Origin: Marinibaculum pumilum
GTDB taxonomy: Bacteria; Pseudomonadota; Alphaproteobacteria; Ferrovibrionales; Ferrovibrionaceae
Direction: 5' to 3'
Assembly: GCF_042646425.1 (NCBI RefSeq)
Contig: NZ_JBHRTR010000027.1
Location: 106,584 to 170,583 of the forward strand
Length of the DNA stretch: 64,000 nt
Below the pieces are notes generated by a model. The model had not been told where the DNA came from and searched no databases. It was given only the letters and a program-made list of their open reading frames with translations. Below, one piece after another: positions 35,647 to 44,320 of the stretch; position 1 is the first letter of the stretch, and each line of letters begins with the position of its first letter. A program made the translations under genes and the position numbers.

Positions 35647-36597
35647 ATGAAAGCAGCAGTTGTAAGGACGTTCGATGCAGCGCCGGAATTCGGCGATTTC
35701 GAGGAACCGGTCGCAAGCGAGAATGAAACGGTCGTCACCGTCGGAGCCGCTCCATTGAGCCCGATCGTCCGGGCATTGGCGGCAGGCAAGCATTATGCAA
35801 GCCATGGCGCCGCCGGTTTCGTGGCGGGAGTCGATGGCGTCGGTACCGACTCATTCGGCCGCCGCGTCTATTTCCTGTTTCCAAAAGCGCCCTTCGGCTC
35901 CATGGCCCAGAAGGCCCTCGTATCGAACAGCATGCTCGTCCCTGTGCCGGACGAACTCGCCGACGAGCAGGCCGCCGCAATCGCCACTGCAGGACTGGCG
36001 TCGTGGGTCGCGCTGACGCGCCGGGCGAGACTCCGGAACGGGGAAACCGTGCTTGTCACGGGCGCCAACGGGGCCGCGGGTCGTATGGCCCTACAGACTG
36101 CACGCCATCTGGGGGCCAGCAAGACGATCGCAGTCGCACGCACACACGCCAAGCTCCAGGGGCTCGATGCCGACGTGAAAATCGCCCTTAACGACAATGC
36201 CGACGCAGACCTGCGCGCCCGGTTCGACGAAGGAGTCGATATTGTCCTGGACTTCGTCTGGGGGGATCCGGCCTGTCGCATTCTAAAGGCCGCCGCCAGC
36301 AATCGCGGTACTCCTGTTGGCGCACCGCGATTGCGCTACGTCCAACTTGGAACCCTGGCGGGCGACGAAATTCCGCTGCGCGGCGACATGCTGCGTGGTT
36401 CTGGCTTGGAGCTGTTGGGCAGCGGTATCGGCAGCGTTTCCGTCGAGGACTTGCTGACGGGCGCCGGCGAATTGCTGGCTGCCTCCCCGGCAGCCGGTTT
36501 CGCACCGACGTTCCAAAGCCTGCCGCTCGACAGGCTGGCCGATGCCTGGAACGGGGATCCTGGGGTCAGATACATCCTTCAGCCGGGTCAGCATTGA
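35647..36597 (+). CDS. Zinc-independent quinone oxidoreductase-like dehydrogenase (MDR superfamily)
   Basis: A 316-residue medium-chain dehydrogenase. The start MKAAVVRTFDAAPEFGDFEEP is typical of the superfamily. Near residue 137 is the NAD(P)H loop ETVLVTGANGAAGRMALQTARHLGA. The usual GHE catalytic-zinc motif is absent, as in quinone oxidoreductases. It probably reduces quinones or enones with NADPH; the substrate is unknown. Divergent from the AraC regulator. Codon choice is less GC-extreme than in the flanking backbone, which hints at transfer. Confidence 0.8.
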   Translation: MKAAVVRTFDAAPEFGDFEEPVASENETVVTVGAAPLSPIVRALAAGKHYASHGAAGFVAGVDGVGTDSFGRRVYFLFPKAPFGSMAQKALVSNSMLVPVPDELADEQAAAIATAGLASWVALTRRARLRNGETVLVTGANGAAGRMALQTARHLGASKTIAVARTHAKLQGLDADVKIALNDNADADLRARFDEGVDIVLDFVWGDPACRILKAAASNRGTPVGAPRLRYVQLGTLAGDEIPLRGDMLRGSGLELLGSGIGSVSVEDLLTGAGELLAASPAAGFAPTFQSLPLDRLADAWNGDPGVRYILQPGQH

Positions 36598-36623
36598 GCA
36601 ACCACGCAAAGAAGGCCGAGAGA

Positions 36624-36654
36624 CATCCCTGGACCGCCAAGTCGGTCAGGGATG
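36624..36654 (+). terminator. Hairpin terminator of the oxidoreductase gene
   Basis: CATCCCTG and CAGGGATG form an 8-bp stem extended inward by GACC/GGTC with one bulged base, 26 bp after the stop. There is no T-run. Confidence 0.5.
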
Positions 36655-36787
36655 CAAGCTCAGGATCGCCGCGCGACCCGCGCCCGCGTGATCGGGTTGG
36701 CGAACGCAGCGACAACGTCCTGGATTGCCGGCCATTCCGGCCGTCCGGACAGCCGGGCGAAAACGACGGCAGAGGTATGGCAAGCTC

Positions 36788-36813
36788 TGCGCGGGCGGTC
36801 TCCCGCCCGCGCA
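36788..36813 (-). terminator. Hairpin terminator of the GMC oxidoreductase gene
   Basis: A perfect 11-bp stem TGCGCGGGCGG / CCGCCCGCGCA with a 4-nt loop, 6 nt downstream of the leftward gene's stop. Confidence 0.6.
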
Positions 36814-36819
36814 CAGGGG

Positions 36820-38437
36820 TCAGAGGCCGTGTGCCGCGCGGATCAACTCCGCGGCCCGCTCGCCGATGACGGCACAGGGGGCCTGGGTGTTTCCAGTCGT
36901 CACCCGCGGCATGATCGAGGCGTCGGCCAGCCGCAGCGCGTCGATGCCGTGAACCCGGAGGCTGCCGTCCACGACCGACATGTCGTCGCGGCCCATCCGG
37001 GCCGTGCAGCTCTGGTGCCAGTAGGTGACGGCCGCGTCCCGGATATAGCGGTCGCGGTCCTCGCCGTTCACCGGGCCCGGCATGACCTCGCCGCGAACGA
37101 AGGGCCGGAAGGCCGGGGCATTGCCCAGCTCGCGGCACAGCTCCACGCAGGCCGCCGCCGTGGTCGCGTCCCCGGCGTCGGACAGGAAGCCGGCATCGAT
37201 CGCCAGCGGCGCGGCGGGATCGGCGCTCTGCAGGCGCAGCCGCCCGCGGCTTTCGGGGCGGGCCAGGCCCGCAAACATCGTCCAGCCATGTGCCGGCACG
37301 CCACGCGCCGCCGTCCGCTCGCTCGGCACCGGGAACTCCACCTGGCAGAACAGCAGGTCCGGCACCTCCAGCCCGGGCCGGCTCTTCCAGTACAATGTCG
37401 CCTCGCTGCCGCTGTTGCGGGGCGGCAGCGGCGCCGACAACTCCCAGGTGCAGCCGAAGGAGACATGGTCCTGCAGGTTCCGCCCGACGCCGGGCAGGTT
37501 GCGGACGACGGGGATGCCGACCCTCTCCAGCTCGGCCTGGTCGCCGATACCCGAATGCATCAGCACCTTCGGCGTCTGTATCGCGCCGAGCGACAGCACC
37601 ACCTCCGTACCTGCGCCGATCACCATCGGCCGGCCGTCGTAAACGACCTCCACCCCCGTCGCGCGCCGGCCCTGGAAGACGACCCGTCGCACGAGCGCCC
37701 CGGTGAGAACGGTCAGGTTCGGCCGGTCCAGCCAGGGCCGGACATAGGCGCGATAGAGGGAATGACGCCGCCCGTCCCGCACCAGCATGTCGGTGATGGC
37801 GGCGCCCCCCGCCCCTTCCATCATGCGCCCGTTCGGATGATCGAAGACCGGGATGCCGTAGTCGCGCGCGGCGTCCAGCAGGGCCAGCGCAAGCGGGCTC
37901 GGGTCGGCCGCCGGCTGCACCCAGACCGGCCCGCCCGTGCCGCGGAATGCCGGGTCGGGCGCGCCCTGCCAGTCCTCGATCCGGCGATAGATGTCGAGCA
38001 CGTTGGCATAGCCCCACTCGGGATCGCCCGACTCTGCGGCGAAGAAGTCCCAGTCGCTGCGATGTCCGCGGGCCCAGACCATGACGTTGATGCTCGAGCC
38101 GCCGCCAAGCCCCTTGCCCATCGACATCGGGATCTCGCGCCCGTCGATATGGGGGTTGGGCAGCGCCTGGAAACCCCAGTCGCGATCGCCGCCCAGGTTG
38201 GTCGGCCACAGGGCCGGGTCCAGGACCGCCTCGGCTTCGTCGCTGCCGCCGGCCTCGAGCAGCAGGACCTCGGCTGCGGGATTCTCCGCCAGGCGCCGGG
38301 GCGACCACCGAGCCGGCGGCGCCGGCACCGCATACGATGAAGTCGTAGCTGGGCCTGAGCGCGGCGGTCAGCCGCCTCTGGTTGTCACCGGCATGCCGGT
38401 CGCGCTCCACGCTTTCCGGCTGGTGATTGTCGTTCAT
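36820..38437 (-). pseudogene. GMC-family oxidoreductase (choline dehydrogenase-like), frameshifted
   Basis: The frame from 38437 encodes MNDNHQPESVER then the FAD motif YDFIVCGAGAAGSVVA; the matching continuation RRLAENPAAEVLLLEAGG is in the next frame, open to 36820. The shift maps to a GGGG run at 38298-38301 (plus strand); with GGG the reading frame is continuous at about 538 residues, a normal GMC length. The rest is well kept: GKGLGGGSSINVMVWARG, the catalytic YWHQSCTARMG, and VTTGNTQAP. The enzyme would oxidise an alcohol with FAD. A homopolymer miscall is as likely as a real mutation, since the downstream frame shows no decay. Confidence 0.75.
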
Positions 38438-38562
38438 GGATACAGCTTTCCTGTCCGGGCGGCCGGGCGGCGCCCTGGGGCACCGCCGGCAACGCCGCGG
38501 TTGCGTAGAATGGTGGGTGTCGGTGGCGCCGATCGGCGGGAGTCGGATCGGCGGCGATCCGG

Positions 38563-39360
38563 TCAGCGGGCGACGGCCCGCGACACGGTGCGCGCAGCCT
38601 GGTCGATCACGTCGGCCACGGCCTGCGGCTGGGTGAGGAACGGCACGTGGCTCGCCGCGACCTCGGTGACCCTGGCGCCGATGCGTTCGGCCTGCTGCGT
38701 CAGCAGGCGCGGCGCGATGGCGCGGTCCTGGGTCGCGACGATCGCCCAGCTCGGCTTCCTCCGCCAGGCGGCCTGGGTGAGCCGCGCGTCGAAGACCGCC
38801 ATGTTGATCGGCACCTGGGAGTCGCGCAGGAAGGCCGCGTCCGCATCGGACGTGTCGCCGGCAAAACCGGCCTTGAACAGCTTCGTGTTGACGAAGCCGA
38901 AGCCGTCGCGGCCCGGTTCGATGACGAATTCCGGCGGCGGCGGGATCTCGGCGAACTGGTCGCCCGTGCTTTCGCCGACATCGGGGGCGAGGGCCGAGAC
39001 ATAGACCAGGCCGGCCACCCGCGGATCGACACCGGCCTCGGTGATCACCGCGCCGCCATAGGAATGGCCGACCAGGATGGTCGGGCCTTCCTGACGGGCC
39101 AGGACGCGGCGGGTGGCCTTCACGTCGTCCTCGAACGAGGTCAGCGGGTTCTGCACGACGGCGACCCGGTAGCCACGCGCGGTCAGGTCGTCATAGACGC
39201 CGCGCCAGCCCGAGCCGTCGGCGAAGGCGCCGTGAACGAGCACGACATTGCGGACGACCTGATCGTCGGGGATGCGGTCGCCGGGCTCGGCCTGCGCGCC
39301 GCCGGCGACGGCGAGAACCGCCATGGCCGCGGCGATCGTGCTGCGGAAGGGAGTGGTCAT
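38563..39360 (-). CDS. Exported alpha/beta hydrolase
   Basis: A 265-residue hydrolase with a signal peptide (STIAAAMAVLAVAGGAQAE). NVVLVHGAFADGSGW is the oxyanion region, GHSYGGAV holds the catalytic Ser, and ASHVPFLTQP the His. It resembles the cytoplasmic hydrolase at 32420 in fold and motif spacing, but is periplasmic. The substrate is unknown. It is preceded leftward by the SDR and SnoaL-like genes at 39417-40516 and probably shares their transcript. Confidence 0.8.
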   Translation of the reverse strand: MTTPFRSTIAAAMAVLAVAGGAQAEPGDRIPDDQVVRNVVLVHGAFADGSGWRGVYDDLTARGYRVAVVQNPLTSFEDDVKATRRVLARQEGPTILVGHSYGGAVITEAGVDPRVAGLVYVSALAPDVGESTGDQFAEIPPPPEFVIEPGRDGFGFVNTKLFKAGFAGDTSDADAAFLRDSQVPINMAVFDARLTQAAWRRKPSWAIVATQDRAIAPRLLTQQAERIGARVTEVAASHVPFLTQPQAVADVIDQAARTVSRAVAR

Positions 39361-39416
39361 GATTCAATCCATCCGGTGCTGGAATTCGGTTGCGTTGCCG
39401 GTCGCAGGGATCGTCC

Positions 39417-40196
39417 TCAGGCGGTGGGAATCGTGCCGCCGTCGATGACGACCTCGGCGCCGGTGATGGTCGCGGCGCGGTCGGAGGCGAGGAACGCGAC
39501 GAGGTTGGCCACTTCCTCTGGCGACGACGGCCGGCCGATCGGAATGCCGCCAAGCGCGTCCATGATGATGCGTTGGCCGCCTTCCAGGTCGGTGCCGGCC
39601 TCCCTGGCCAGCCGCTCCGCCAGCTGCACGGAGGCCTCGGTCCGGATCCAGCCCGGGGCCACGCGCACCACCCGCACCCCTTTGGGGGAAACCTCCTTGG
39701 AGAGGCTCTTGCTGTAGGTGGACAGCGCCGCCTTCGCGGCGGCGTAGGCGGTCGTCGCCTCCGGCAGCGGCAGGCTGGCCTGGATCGAGGTCACATGGAT
39801 GACGGTGCCGCGCCCGCGCGCGACCATGGCGGGCAGCAGCGCCCGGTCCAGCCGAACGGCGGACATCAGGTTGAGGTCGAGCTCCGCCGCCCATTCGGCA
39901 TCGCCGAGGGCCGCGAAGCCGCCGGGCGGGGCCGTCGAGCCGCCGAGCATGTGGACGAGGATGTCGATCTCGCCCAGGCGGTCGCGCGCCGCGGCGGCGA
40001 GGTCGGCACAGCCCTGCGCCGTCGTCAGGTCGGCGGCGACGAACATCGCCGCGGGCATGTCCGCCGGGCGCGACCGTGCCGTGGTCAGCACCTGCGCCCC
40101 GAGCTGCCGGAACAGCGCAACGGTCGCCGCACCCGTCCCCCTTGTGCCGGAGGTGACCAGCGCCCGCTTTCCCTGAAGCTGGAGAAAGTCGCTCAT
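39417..40196 (-). CDS. Short-chain dehydrogenase/reductase
   Basis: A 259-residue classical SDR. The cofactor loop is TSGTRGTGAATV (a variant of TGxxxGxG), followed by HMLGGS in place of the NNAG motif, the catalytic Ser in VTSIQAS, and YAAAK. The C-terminal GAEVVIDGGTIPTA is typical. NAD(P)-dependent oxidoreduction of an unknown alcohol or ketone is expected. The ATG at 40196 overlaps the stop of the SnoaL-like gene (ATGA). The SnoaL-like gene, SDR and exported hydrolase form a leftward set divergent from a LysR regulator. Confidence 0.85.
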   Translation of the reverse strand: MSDFLQLQGKRALVTSGTRGTGAATVALFRQLGAQVLTTARSRPADMPAAMFVAADLTTAQGCADLAAAARDRLGEIDILVHMLGGSTAPPGGFAALGDAEWAAELDLNLMSAVRLDRALLPAMVARGRGTVIHVTSIQASLPLPEATTAYAAAKAALSTYSKSLSKEVSPKGVRVVRVAPGWIRTEASVQLAERLAREAGTDLEGGQRIIMDALGGIPIGRPSSPEEVANLVAFLASDRAATITGAEVVIDGGTIPTA

Positions 40197-40516
40197 GCGC
40201 CGATCTCCAGCGCGGCGATCCGCCCGTCGTGGAGCCGGAACGCGAAGCTGAGCATGGCCGGGCTGCCGGGAAACCGTCCGGTGACCCGGCCGAGGACGAT
40301 AGTCGTGCCGCCCTCCTCCGCGATCTCGCAGGGTTTGGAGCTGTGGCCGTAGGCCGCCTTGGCCGCCTGCCACCAGGCGGCGATGGCGTCGCGGCCGGCA
40401 TGCGCCTTTCCTTCGTCCCTGACGGTGGCGTCCGGGGCGAAGGCGTCCGCGGGGAATGCGCCCTCGGCGGTCCGGTCTGCGTCGAAAAAGGCTTGGACAG
40501 GTGCTGGCATATTCAT
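40193..40516 (-). CDS. SnoaL-like / NTF2-fold protein
   Basis: A 107-residue protein with the small cone-fold pattern of the SnoaL/NTF2 family (VQAFFDADRT, FAPDATVRDEGKAHAGRDAIAAWWQAAKAAY, FRLHDGRIAALEIGA). Members are isomerases, hydratases or ligand-binding proteins; the specific role here is not clear. First gene of the leftward set facing the LysR regulator, translationally coupled to the SDR. Confidence 0.78.
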   Translation of the reverse strand: MNMPAPVQAFFDADRTAEGAFPADAFAPDATVRDEGKAHAGRDAIAAWWQAAKAAYGHSSKPCEIAEEGGTTIVLGRVTGRFPGSPAMLSFAFRLHDGRIAALEIGA

Positions 40517-40569
40517 TTCCGTCTCCTGGGTTGAGTGCGTCCACTGCCAGCGATCTAAGCGTTGAAGGG

Positions 40570-40620
40570 AATCCCGATAAGTGGGACAAATCGGTATGTG
40601 TCATCACGAAAAACGGGATT
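40570..40620. promoter_or_regulatory. Inverted repeat in LysR/SnoaL divergent promoter
   Basis: AATCCCG (40570-40576) and CGGGATT (40614-40620) are perfect 7-bp arms 37 bp apart, ending 9 bp before the LysR start. This is a candidate regulator-binding region; spacing this wide is only suggestive. Confidence 0.3.
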
Positions 40621-40629
40621 AACAGCGGA

Positions 40630-41535
40630 ATGTACCGGACCGGCCTCAACGATCTCGACGCCGTCGTCGCCGTCGCCCGCGAGGGATCGTTCCGCGGCGC
40701 GGCCCTGGCGCTGGGCATGTCGACCACGGCCCTGAGCAATGCCGTGGCGAAGCTGGAATCGGGCCTTGGGGTGCGCCTGTTCAACAGGACGACGCGCAGC
40801 GTCTCGCTGTCGGAGGCGGGCCGCGCCTTCGTCGAGCAGATCGCCCCGGCCCTGCAGGACATCCATGGCGCCATGGACGGCGCCCGTTCGCGGCAGGCGA
40901 AGCCGTCCGGGACCCTGCGCATCAACGCCTTCGCGGCAGGTGCGCGGGAGTTCATCTCGCCGCTGGTGTTCGCGTTCCTGCGCCGCCATCCCGAGGTGCA
41001 TGTCGACCTGGTGACCGAGGGCCGGCTGGTCGACATCGTCGCCGACGGCTTCGACCTCGGTGTGCGCCGGGCGAACCTGGTTCCTGCCGACATGATCGCG
41101 GTGCCGCTCGGCCGGCCGCAGCGCCACGCCGTCGTCGGCAGCCCGGACTACATCATGCGACATGGCGAGCCGCGCACGCCGTCCGACCTCGCCGGGCATC
41201 GATGCGTCCGCATCCGCACCCCGGATGGCGCGCTGTACAGGTGGCATTTCGAGAAGCGCGGCGAGACGGCCCTGATCGACGTGACCGGCCCGATCACCCT
41301 GGACGAGGCCAGCCTTGCCCGCGCCGCGGTCCTGGAAGGTGTCGGCCTCGGCTTCTTCCTGGAGCAGGACGTGCGTGAGGATATAGCAGCCGGCCGCCTC
41401 AGGCGCGTGCTCGACGACTGGACGCCACCGCTTGGCGATCTCTGCCTCTACTATCCCGGCCGGCGCAATCCCTCCGCCGCCCTCAAGGCGTTCACCGGAC
41501 TGGCCCGCGACCTCGCCAGGAAGGCGCGAACTTAG
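40630..41535 (+). CDS. LysR-family transcriptional regulator
   Basis: A 301-residue LTTR. The HTH (LDAVVAVAREGSFRGAALALGMSTTALSNAVAKLESGLGVRLFNRTTRSVSLSEAG) occupies residues 7-62 and the periplasmic-binding-like effector domain (GTLRINAFAAGAREFISPLVFAFLRRHPEVHVDL onward) the rest. The ATG at 40630 matches the family N-terminus; the 58-residue upstream frame is shadow. Probably regulates the divergent SnoaL-like, SDR and hydrolase genes. Confidence 0.88.
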   Translation: MYRTGLNDLDAVVAVAREGSFRGAALALGMSTTALSNAVAKLESGLGVRLFNRTTRSVSLSEAGRAFVEQIAPALQDIHGAMDGARSRQAKPSGTLRINAFAAGAREFISPLVFAFLRRHPEVHVDLVTEGRLVDIVADGFDLGVRRANLVPADMIAVPLGRPQRHAVVGSPDYIMRHGEPRTPSDLAGHRCVRIRTPDGALYRWHFEKRGETALIDVTGPITLDEASLARAAVLEGVGLGFFLEQDVREDIAAGRLRRVLDDWTPPLGDLCLYYPGRRNPSAALKAFTGLARDLARKART

Positions 41536-41573
41536 GGCGCGGGCCATGGCAAGCCGCGCGGAAGGAAGGGACG

Positions 41574-42037
41574 ATGGCCAGGCGCGTGTTCGGCATGAAC
41601 CAGTCGCTGGACGGCTATGGCGACCAGACGGCTATGGCGACCATATGGCCTTCGGTCCCGAATCCGCACTTTTCCACCGCTTCGTAGCGGAGGCCCGGGG
41701 GCCCGTCCGGCAGGCCTTCGCCGCGACGTGGCGGCGGCAGCCGAAGCGGGTGGTCTCCCGCTTCTTGACGTCGGTGGGCCCCAGCGCCACCCTCGTCGCG
41801 GGCGACCTCGGGGATGGGGTCCGCGCGCTGAAGGCCGGCTATGACGGCGAGATCGAGATCGCCGGCCCGGACCTGGACGGACCGCCCGGCCTGATCAACG
41901 AGTACCGGATCTACCTGCATCCGGTCGCACTGGGCCGGGGCAAGCCCCGCTTCACGGCGCCCGTGCCGCCGCTTCGCCCGGTGAGCCGTGAACGGATCGG
42001 CGGCGCGGTGGTCAGGCTCAGCTGCGTTCCGGCCTGA
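41574..42037 (+). pseudogene. Dihydrofolate reductase-like (RibD C-terminal family) protein, broken
   Basis: It begins ARRVFGMNQSLDGY after a good GGAAGGAAGGG site, the family N-terminus. A 17-bp tandem duplication (41610-41643) then shifts the frame to an early stop. Removing one copy restores GYGDHMAFGPESALFHRFVAEARG, then AATWRRQPKRVVSR and INEYRIYLHPVALGRGKP, and the natural end VVRLSCVPA at 42037. About 40-50 residues expected between EARG and the WRRQPK region (the part carrying GRRMYE in relatives) are also missing, so there is an internal deletion as well. Flavin/pterin-type reductase activity would have been expected; the product is surely non-functional. Confidence 0.8.
41610..41643 (+). 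repeat. 17-bp perfect tandem duplication
   Basis: GACGGCTATGGCGACCA occurs twice back to back (41610-41626, 41627-41643). Because 17 is not a multiple of three it shifts the reading frame of the DHFR-like gene. Identity of the copies points to a recent event. Confidence 0.95.
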
Positions 42038-42107
42038 TGCCGCAACAGGGCCGGCGGGCGATGCCGGGCCGGCACGCCGCCGGCGATCCCGGCAAGGGAG
42101 CACCGTC

Positions 42108-42923
42108 ATGGGCGCGTGGGCGCTGGACGACAGTTTCGAGACCCGGGCGGGCAGCGTCGCTGCCGGTCGCACCGGCGACGGTCCCGACCTGGTGCTGGCG
42201 CATGGCTGGCCCTGGTCCTCCTTCTCCTGGCATCGGATCATCCCCGACCTGGCGCAGCGTTTCCGCGTGCACTGGTACGACATGCCCGGCTACGGGCGCT
42301 CGGCGAAAAGCGCCGGGCAGCGCACCTCGCTCGACGTGCAGGGCGAGGTGTTCGCCGAGATGCTGGACCATTGGGGGTTGTCGCGGCCGCGGGTGGTGGC
42401 GCATGACTTCGGCGGCGCCACGACGCTCCGGGCGCATCTGCTGCATAGCTGCGACTACGAAAAGCTGGTGCTGATGAACGTCGTCGCCATGCGGCCCTGG
42501 GGGTCGGATTTCTTCGACCATATGGGCCGGCATGTCGACGCCTTCCGCGGCCTGCCGCCGCATATCCACCGGGCGCTGGTGGAAGCCTATATCCGCGGCG
42601 CACTGGTGAACGAAATCCCGCAACCGGATTTTGACGGTCTCGCCGCCCCCTGGCTGGGCGGAGAAGGTGTCGACAGCTTCTACCGGCAGTTCGCCCAGGC
42701 CGACGAGCGCTACACCGCAGAGGTCGAACCGCTCTACGGCCATCTCCGCTGCCCGGTGCGGATCCTCTGGGGCGCGGAGGATCCCTGGATCCCGCTGGCG
42801 CGCGGGCAGGCGCTGCACGCGCTCATGCCAGAGGCTGGTTTCTCGACCCTGCCCCGGGTCGGTCACCTGCCGCAGCTGGAGGCGCCGGCGGCAGTGGTGG
42901 AGGTACTGCTCCGGTTCCTCTGA
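42108..42923 (+). CDS. Alpha/beta hydrolase, haloalkane/haloacetate dehalogenase-like
   Basis: A 271-residue hydrolase with an Asp nucleophile in VVAHDFGGATTL (dehalogenases and epoxide hydrolases use Asp here). LAHGWPWSSFSWHRIIPDLA carries the oxyanion HGWP motif, the acid Asp is likely in WGAEDPW, and the His is in RVGHLPQLE. Haloacetate dehalogenase or epoxide hydrolase activity is plausible, but the fold alone does not fix it. The ATG at 42108 follows a GGGAG site 7 nt upstream; the upstream open frame overlaps the DHFR-like pseudogene and is rejected. Confidence 0.8.
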   Translation: MGAWALDDSFETRAGSVAAGRTGDGPDLVLAHGWPWSSFSWHRIIPDLAQRFRVHWYDMPGYGRSAKSAGQRTSLDVQGEVFAEMLDHWGLSRPRVVAHDFGGATTLRAHLLHSCDYEKLVLMNVVAMRPWGSDFFDHMGRHVDAFRGLPPHIHRALVEAYIRGALVNEIPQPDFDGLAAPWLGGEGVDSFYRQFAQADERYTAEVEPLYGHLRCPVRILWGAEDPWIPLARGQALHALMPEAGFSTLPRVGHLPQLEAPAAVVEVLLRFL

Positions 42924-43014
42924 CAGCGGAGCGCTGGAGGAAAGCGTCCAGGACGGCGGCCGCCTTGCTCCGACAGGCCGACGATCTTGTCCGCGGCCTT
43001 CCGCGGACCGGATC

Positions 43015-43398
43015 TCAGGACCGGCGCGCGACCCGCGGCAGGCCGAAGGCATCGAAGCGCCGCTCCGCCTCCGTCGGCGGCAGGTCCGGCCAAGTGTAGT
43101 AGCCGGGGCCCGGCCGGCGGTCGGCGGCGACCCCCGGCCATGCTGCGAGGGCGGACAGGGCACCCGCCTCCGCGCTGCCGATGCGGACCACCACCCTGTG
43201 CCGGCTTTCGGCCGCCTGCCCGGCGGTCGCTTCGGTCCGTCCCGGCCGCCCTGCCCTGACGCTGCCGGCCGGGTCGGCGGAAATCGCCGTCCAGCCCTGC
43301 CAGCCCAGCGCCTCGAACACCGCCTCCGCGCCATGCCGGCGCACCGGGCCGGTGGTAGCCGTCCATTCGCGGTCGCGCAGGTACCAGATATCCGCCAT
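43015..43398 (-). CDS. Hypothetical protein
   Basis: A 127-residue soluble protein that I do not recognise. It starts ADIWYLRDREWTATTG and has a Trp/Gly-rich first half, then YYTWPDLPPTEAERRFDAFGLPRVARRS. No signal peptide, membrane helix or known motif. The ATG at 43398 opens a frame with normal codon bias for this genome. It lies after the pirin gene in the same direction but a strong hairpin separates them, so co-transcription is doubtful. Confidence 0.55.
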   Translation of the reverse strand: MADIWYLRDREWTATTGPVRRHGAEAVFEALGWQGWTAISADPAGSVRAGRPGRTEATAGQAAESRHRVVVRIGSAEAGALSALAAWPGVAADRRPGPGYYTWPDLPPTEAERRFDAFGLPRVARRS

Positions 43399-43448
43399 CG
43401 CTCCTCTCCGGCCGGCCGCGCAGCCGCACCCTGCGGCAGCGCCGGCAC

Positions 43449-43482
43449 GGCGCGTCGTCGTCGCAGTCAACGACGACGCGCC
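43449..43482 (-). terminator. Hairpin terminator of the pirin gene
   Basis: A perfect 13-bp stem GGCGCGTCGTCGT / ACGACGACGCGCC with an 8-nt loop, 19 bp downstream of the leftward pirin stop. No T-run. Confidence 0.6.
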
Positions 43483-43501
43483 GCTTGGCGTTCCAGTCCT
43501 G

Positions 43502-44200
43502 TCAGGCGGTATCGACCAGGATCAGTTCGCTGTCCTCCAGCGCGGTCACGGTGACCGTCTCCTGGTCGCGGATCGCCGCGCCGTCGCGGGCCCGGACCTC
43601 CACCTCGCCGAGCCGCACCGCGCCGGTCGCCGGCACCAGATAGGCGTGGCGGCCGGCACCGAGCGGATAGTCCAGGCTCTCGCCCGCGCGCAGGCTGGCT
43701 CCCACCACACGGGCATCGCTGCGGATCGGCAGCGCATCGCCATCATCGGCAAAGCCGCTGGCCAGGGTGACGAAGCGGCCGGCACGGTCGCCCTTCGGGA
43801 AGGGACGGGCGCCCCAGTCCGGGCTGCCGCCGCTTCTGGTCGGCAGGATCCAGATCTGGAAGATCTGCGTGACCTCGTCCTCCAGATTGTATTCGGAATG
43901 CACGATGCCGGTGCCGGCGCTCATCACCTGCACGTCGCCGGCCTCTGTGCGGCCCTTGTTGCCCAGATTGTCCTCGTGGCTGATCGCGCCCTGCCGGACA
44001 TAGGTCACGATCTCCATGTCGCGGTGGGGATGCGGGGGAAAGCCGCTCTGCGGCGCGATGGTATCGTCGTTCCAGACCCGCAGACCGCCCCAGCCCATCC
44101 GGGCATCGTCATGATAGCCGGCGAACGAGAAATGATGCTTCGCGTCCAGCCAGCCATGGTTCTCGCCGCCCAGGCTGTCGAAGCTGCGCAGTTCGATCAT
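43502..44200 (-). CDS. Pirin family protein
   Basis: A 232-residue bicupin. PHPHRDMEIVTYVRQGAISHEDNLGN carries the metal-binding His residues of the N-terminal cupin, and MSAGTGIVHSEYN then FQIWILPTR complete the family signature. Such pirins (YhhW-like) have quercetin 2,3-dioxygenase activity in some species; the role here is unproven. The ATG at 44200 gives the usual MIELRSFDSLGG start. Divergent from a LysR regulator at 44321. Confidence 0.9.
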   Translation of the reverse strand: MIELRSFDSLGGENHGWLDAKHHFSFAGYHDDARMGWGGLRVWNDDTIAPQSGFPPHPHRDMEIVTYVRQGAISHEDNLGNKGRTEAGDVQVMSAGTGIVHSEYNLEDEVTQIFQIWILPTRSGGSPDWGARPFPKGDRAGRFVTLASGFADDGDALPIRSDARVVGASLRAGESLDYPLGAGRHAYLVPATGAVRLGEVEVRARDGAAIRDQETVTVTALEDSELILVDTA

Positions 44201-44320
44201 GGCCGTCTCTCCTTCCGAAATGGGTGCCGCCATCGCTTTGGCGCTTGCCGGACAGATAGGCCCTGGGCGAATCTCAATAAACAGAAACAATCGAACAACA
44301 CCGGTGAAAGAATTTTATCA

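Noticed and set aside
41432..42037. A 201-residue open frame across the DHFR-like remnant
   Set aside because: Its start lies inside the LysR gene in another frame; only the part after the duplication matches the family, so it was called a pseudogene.
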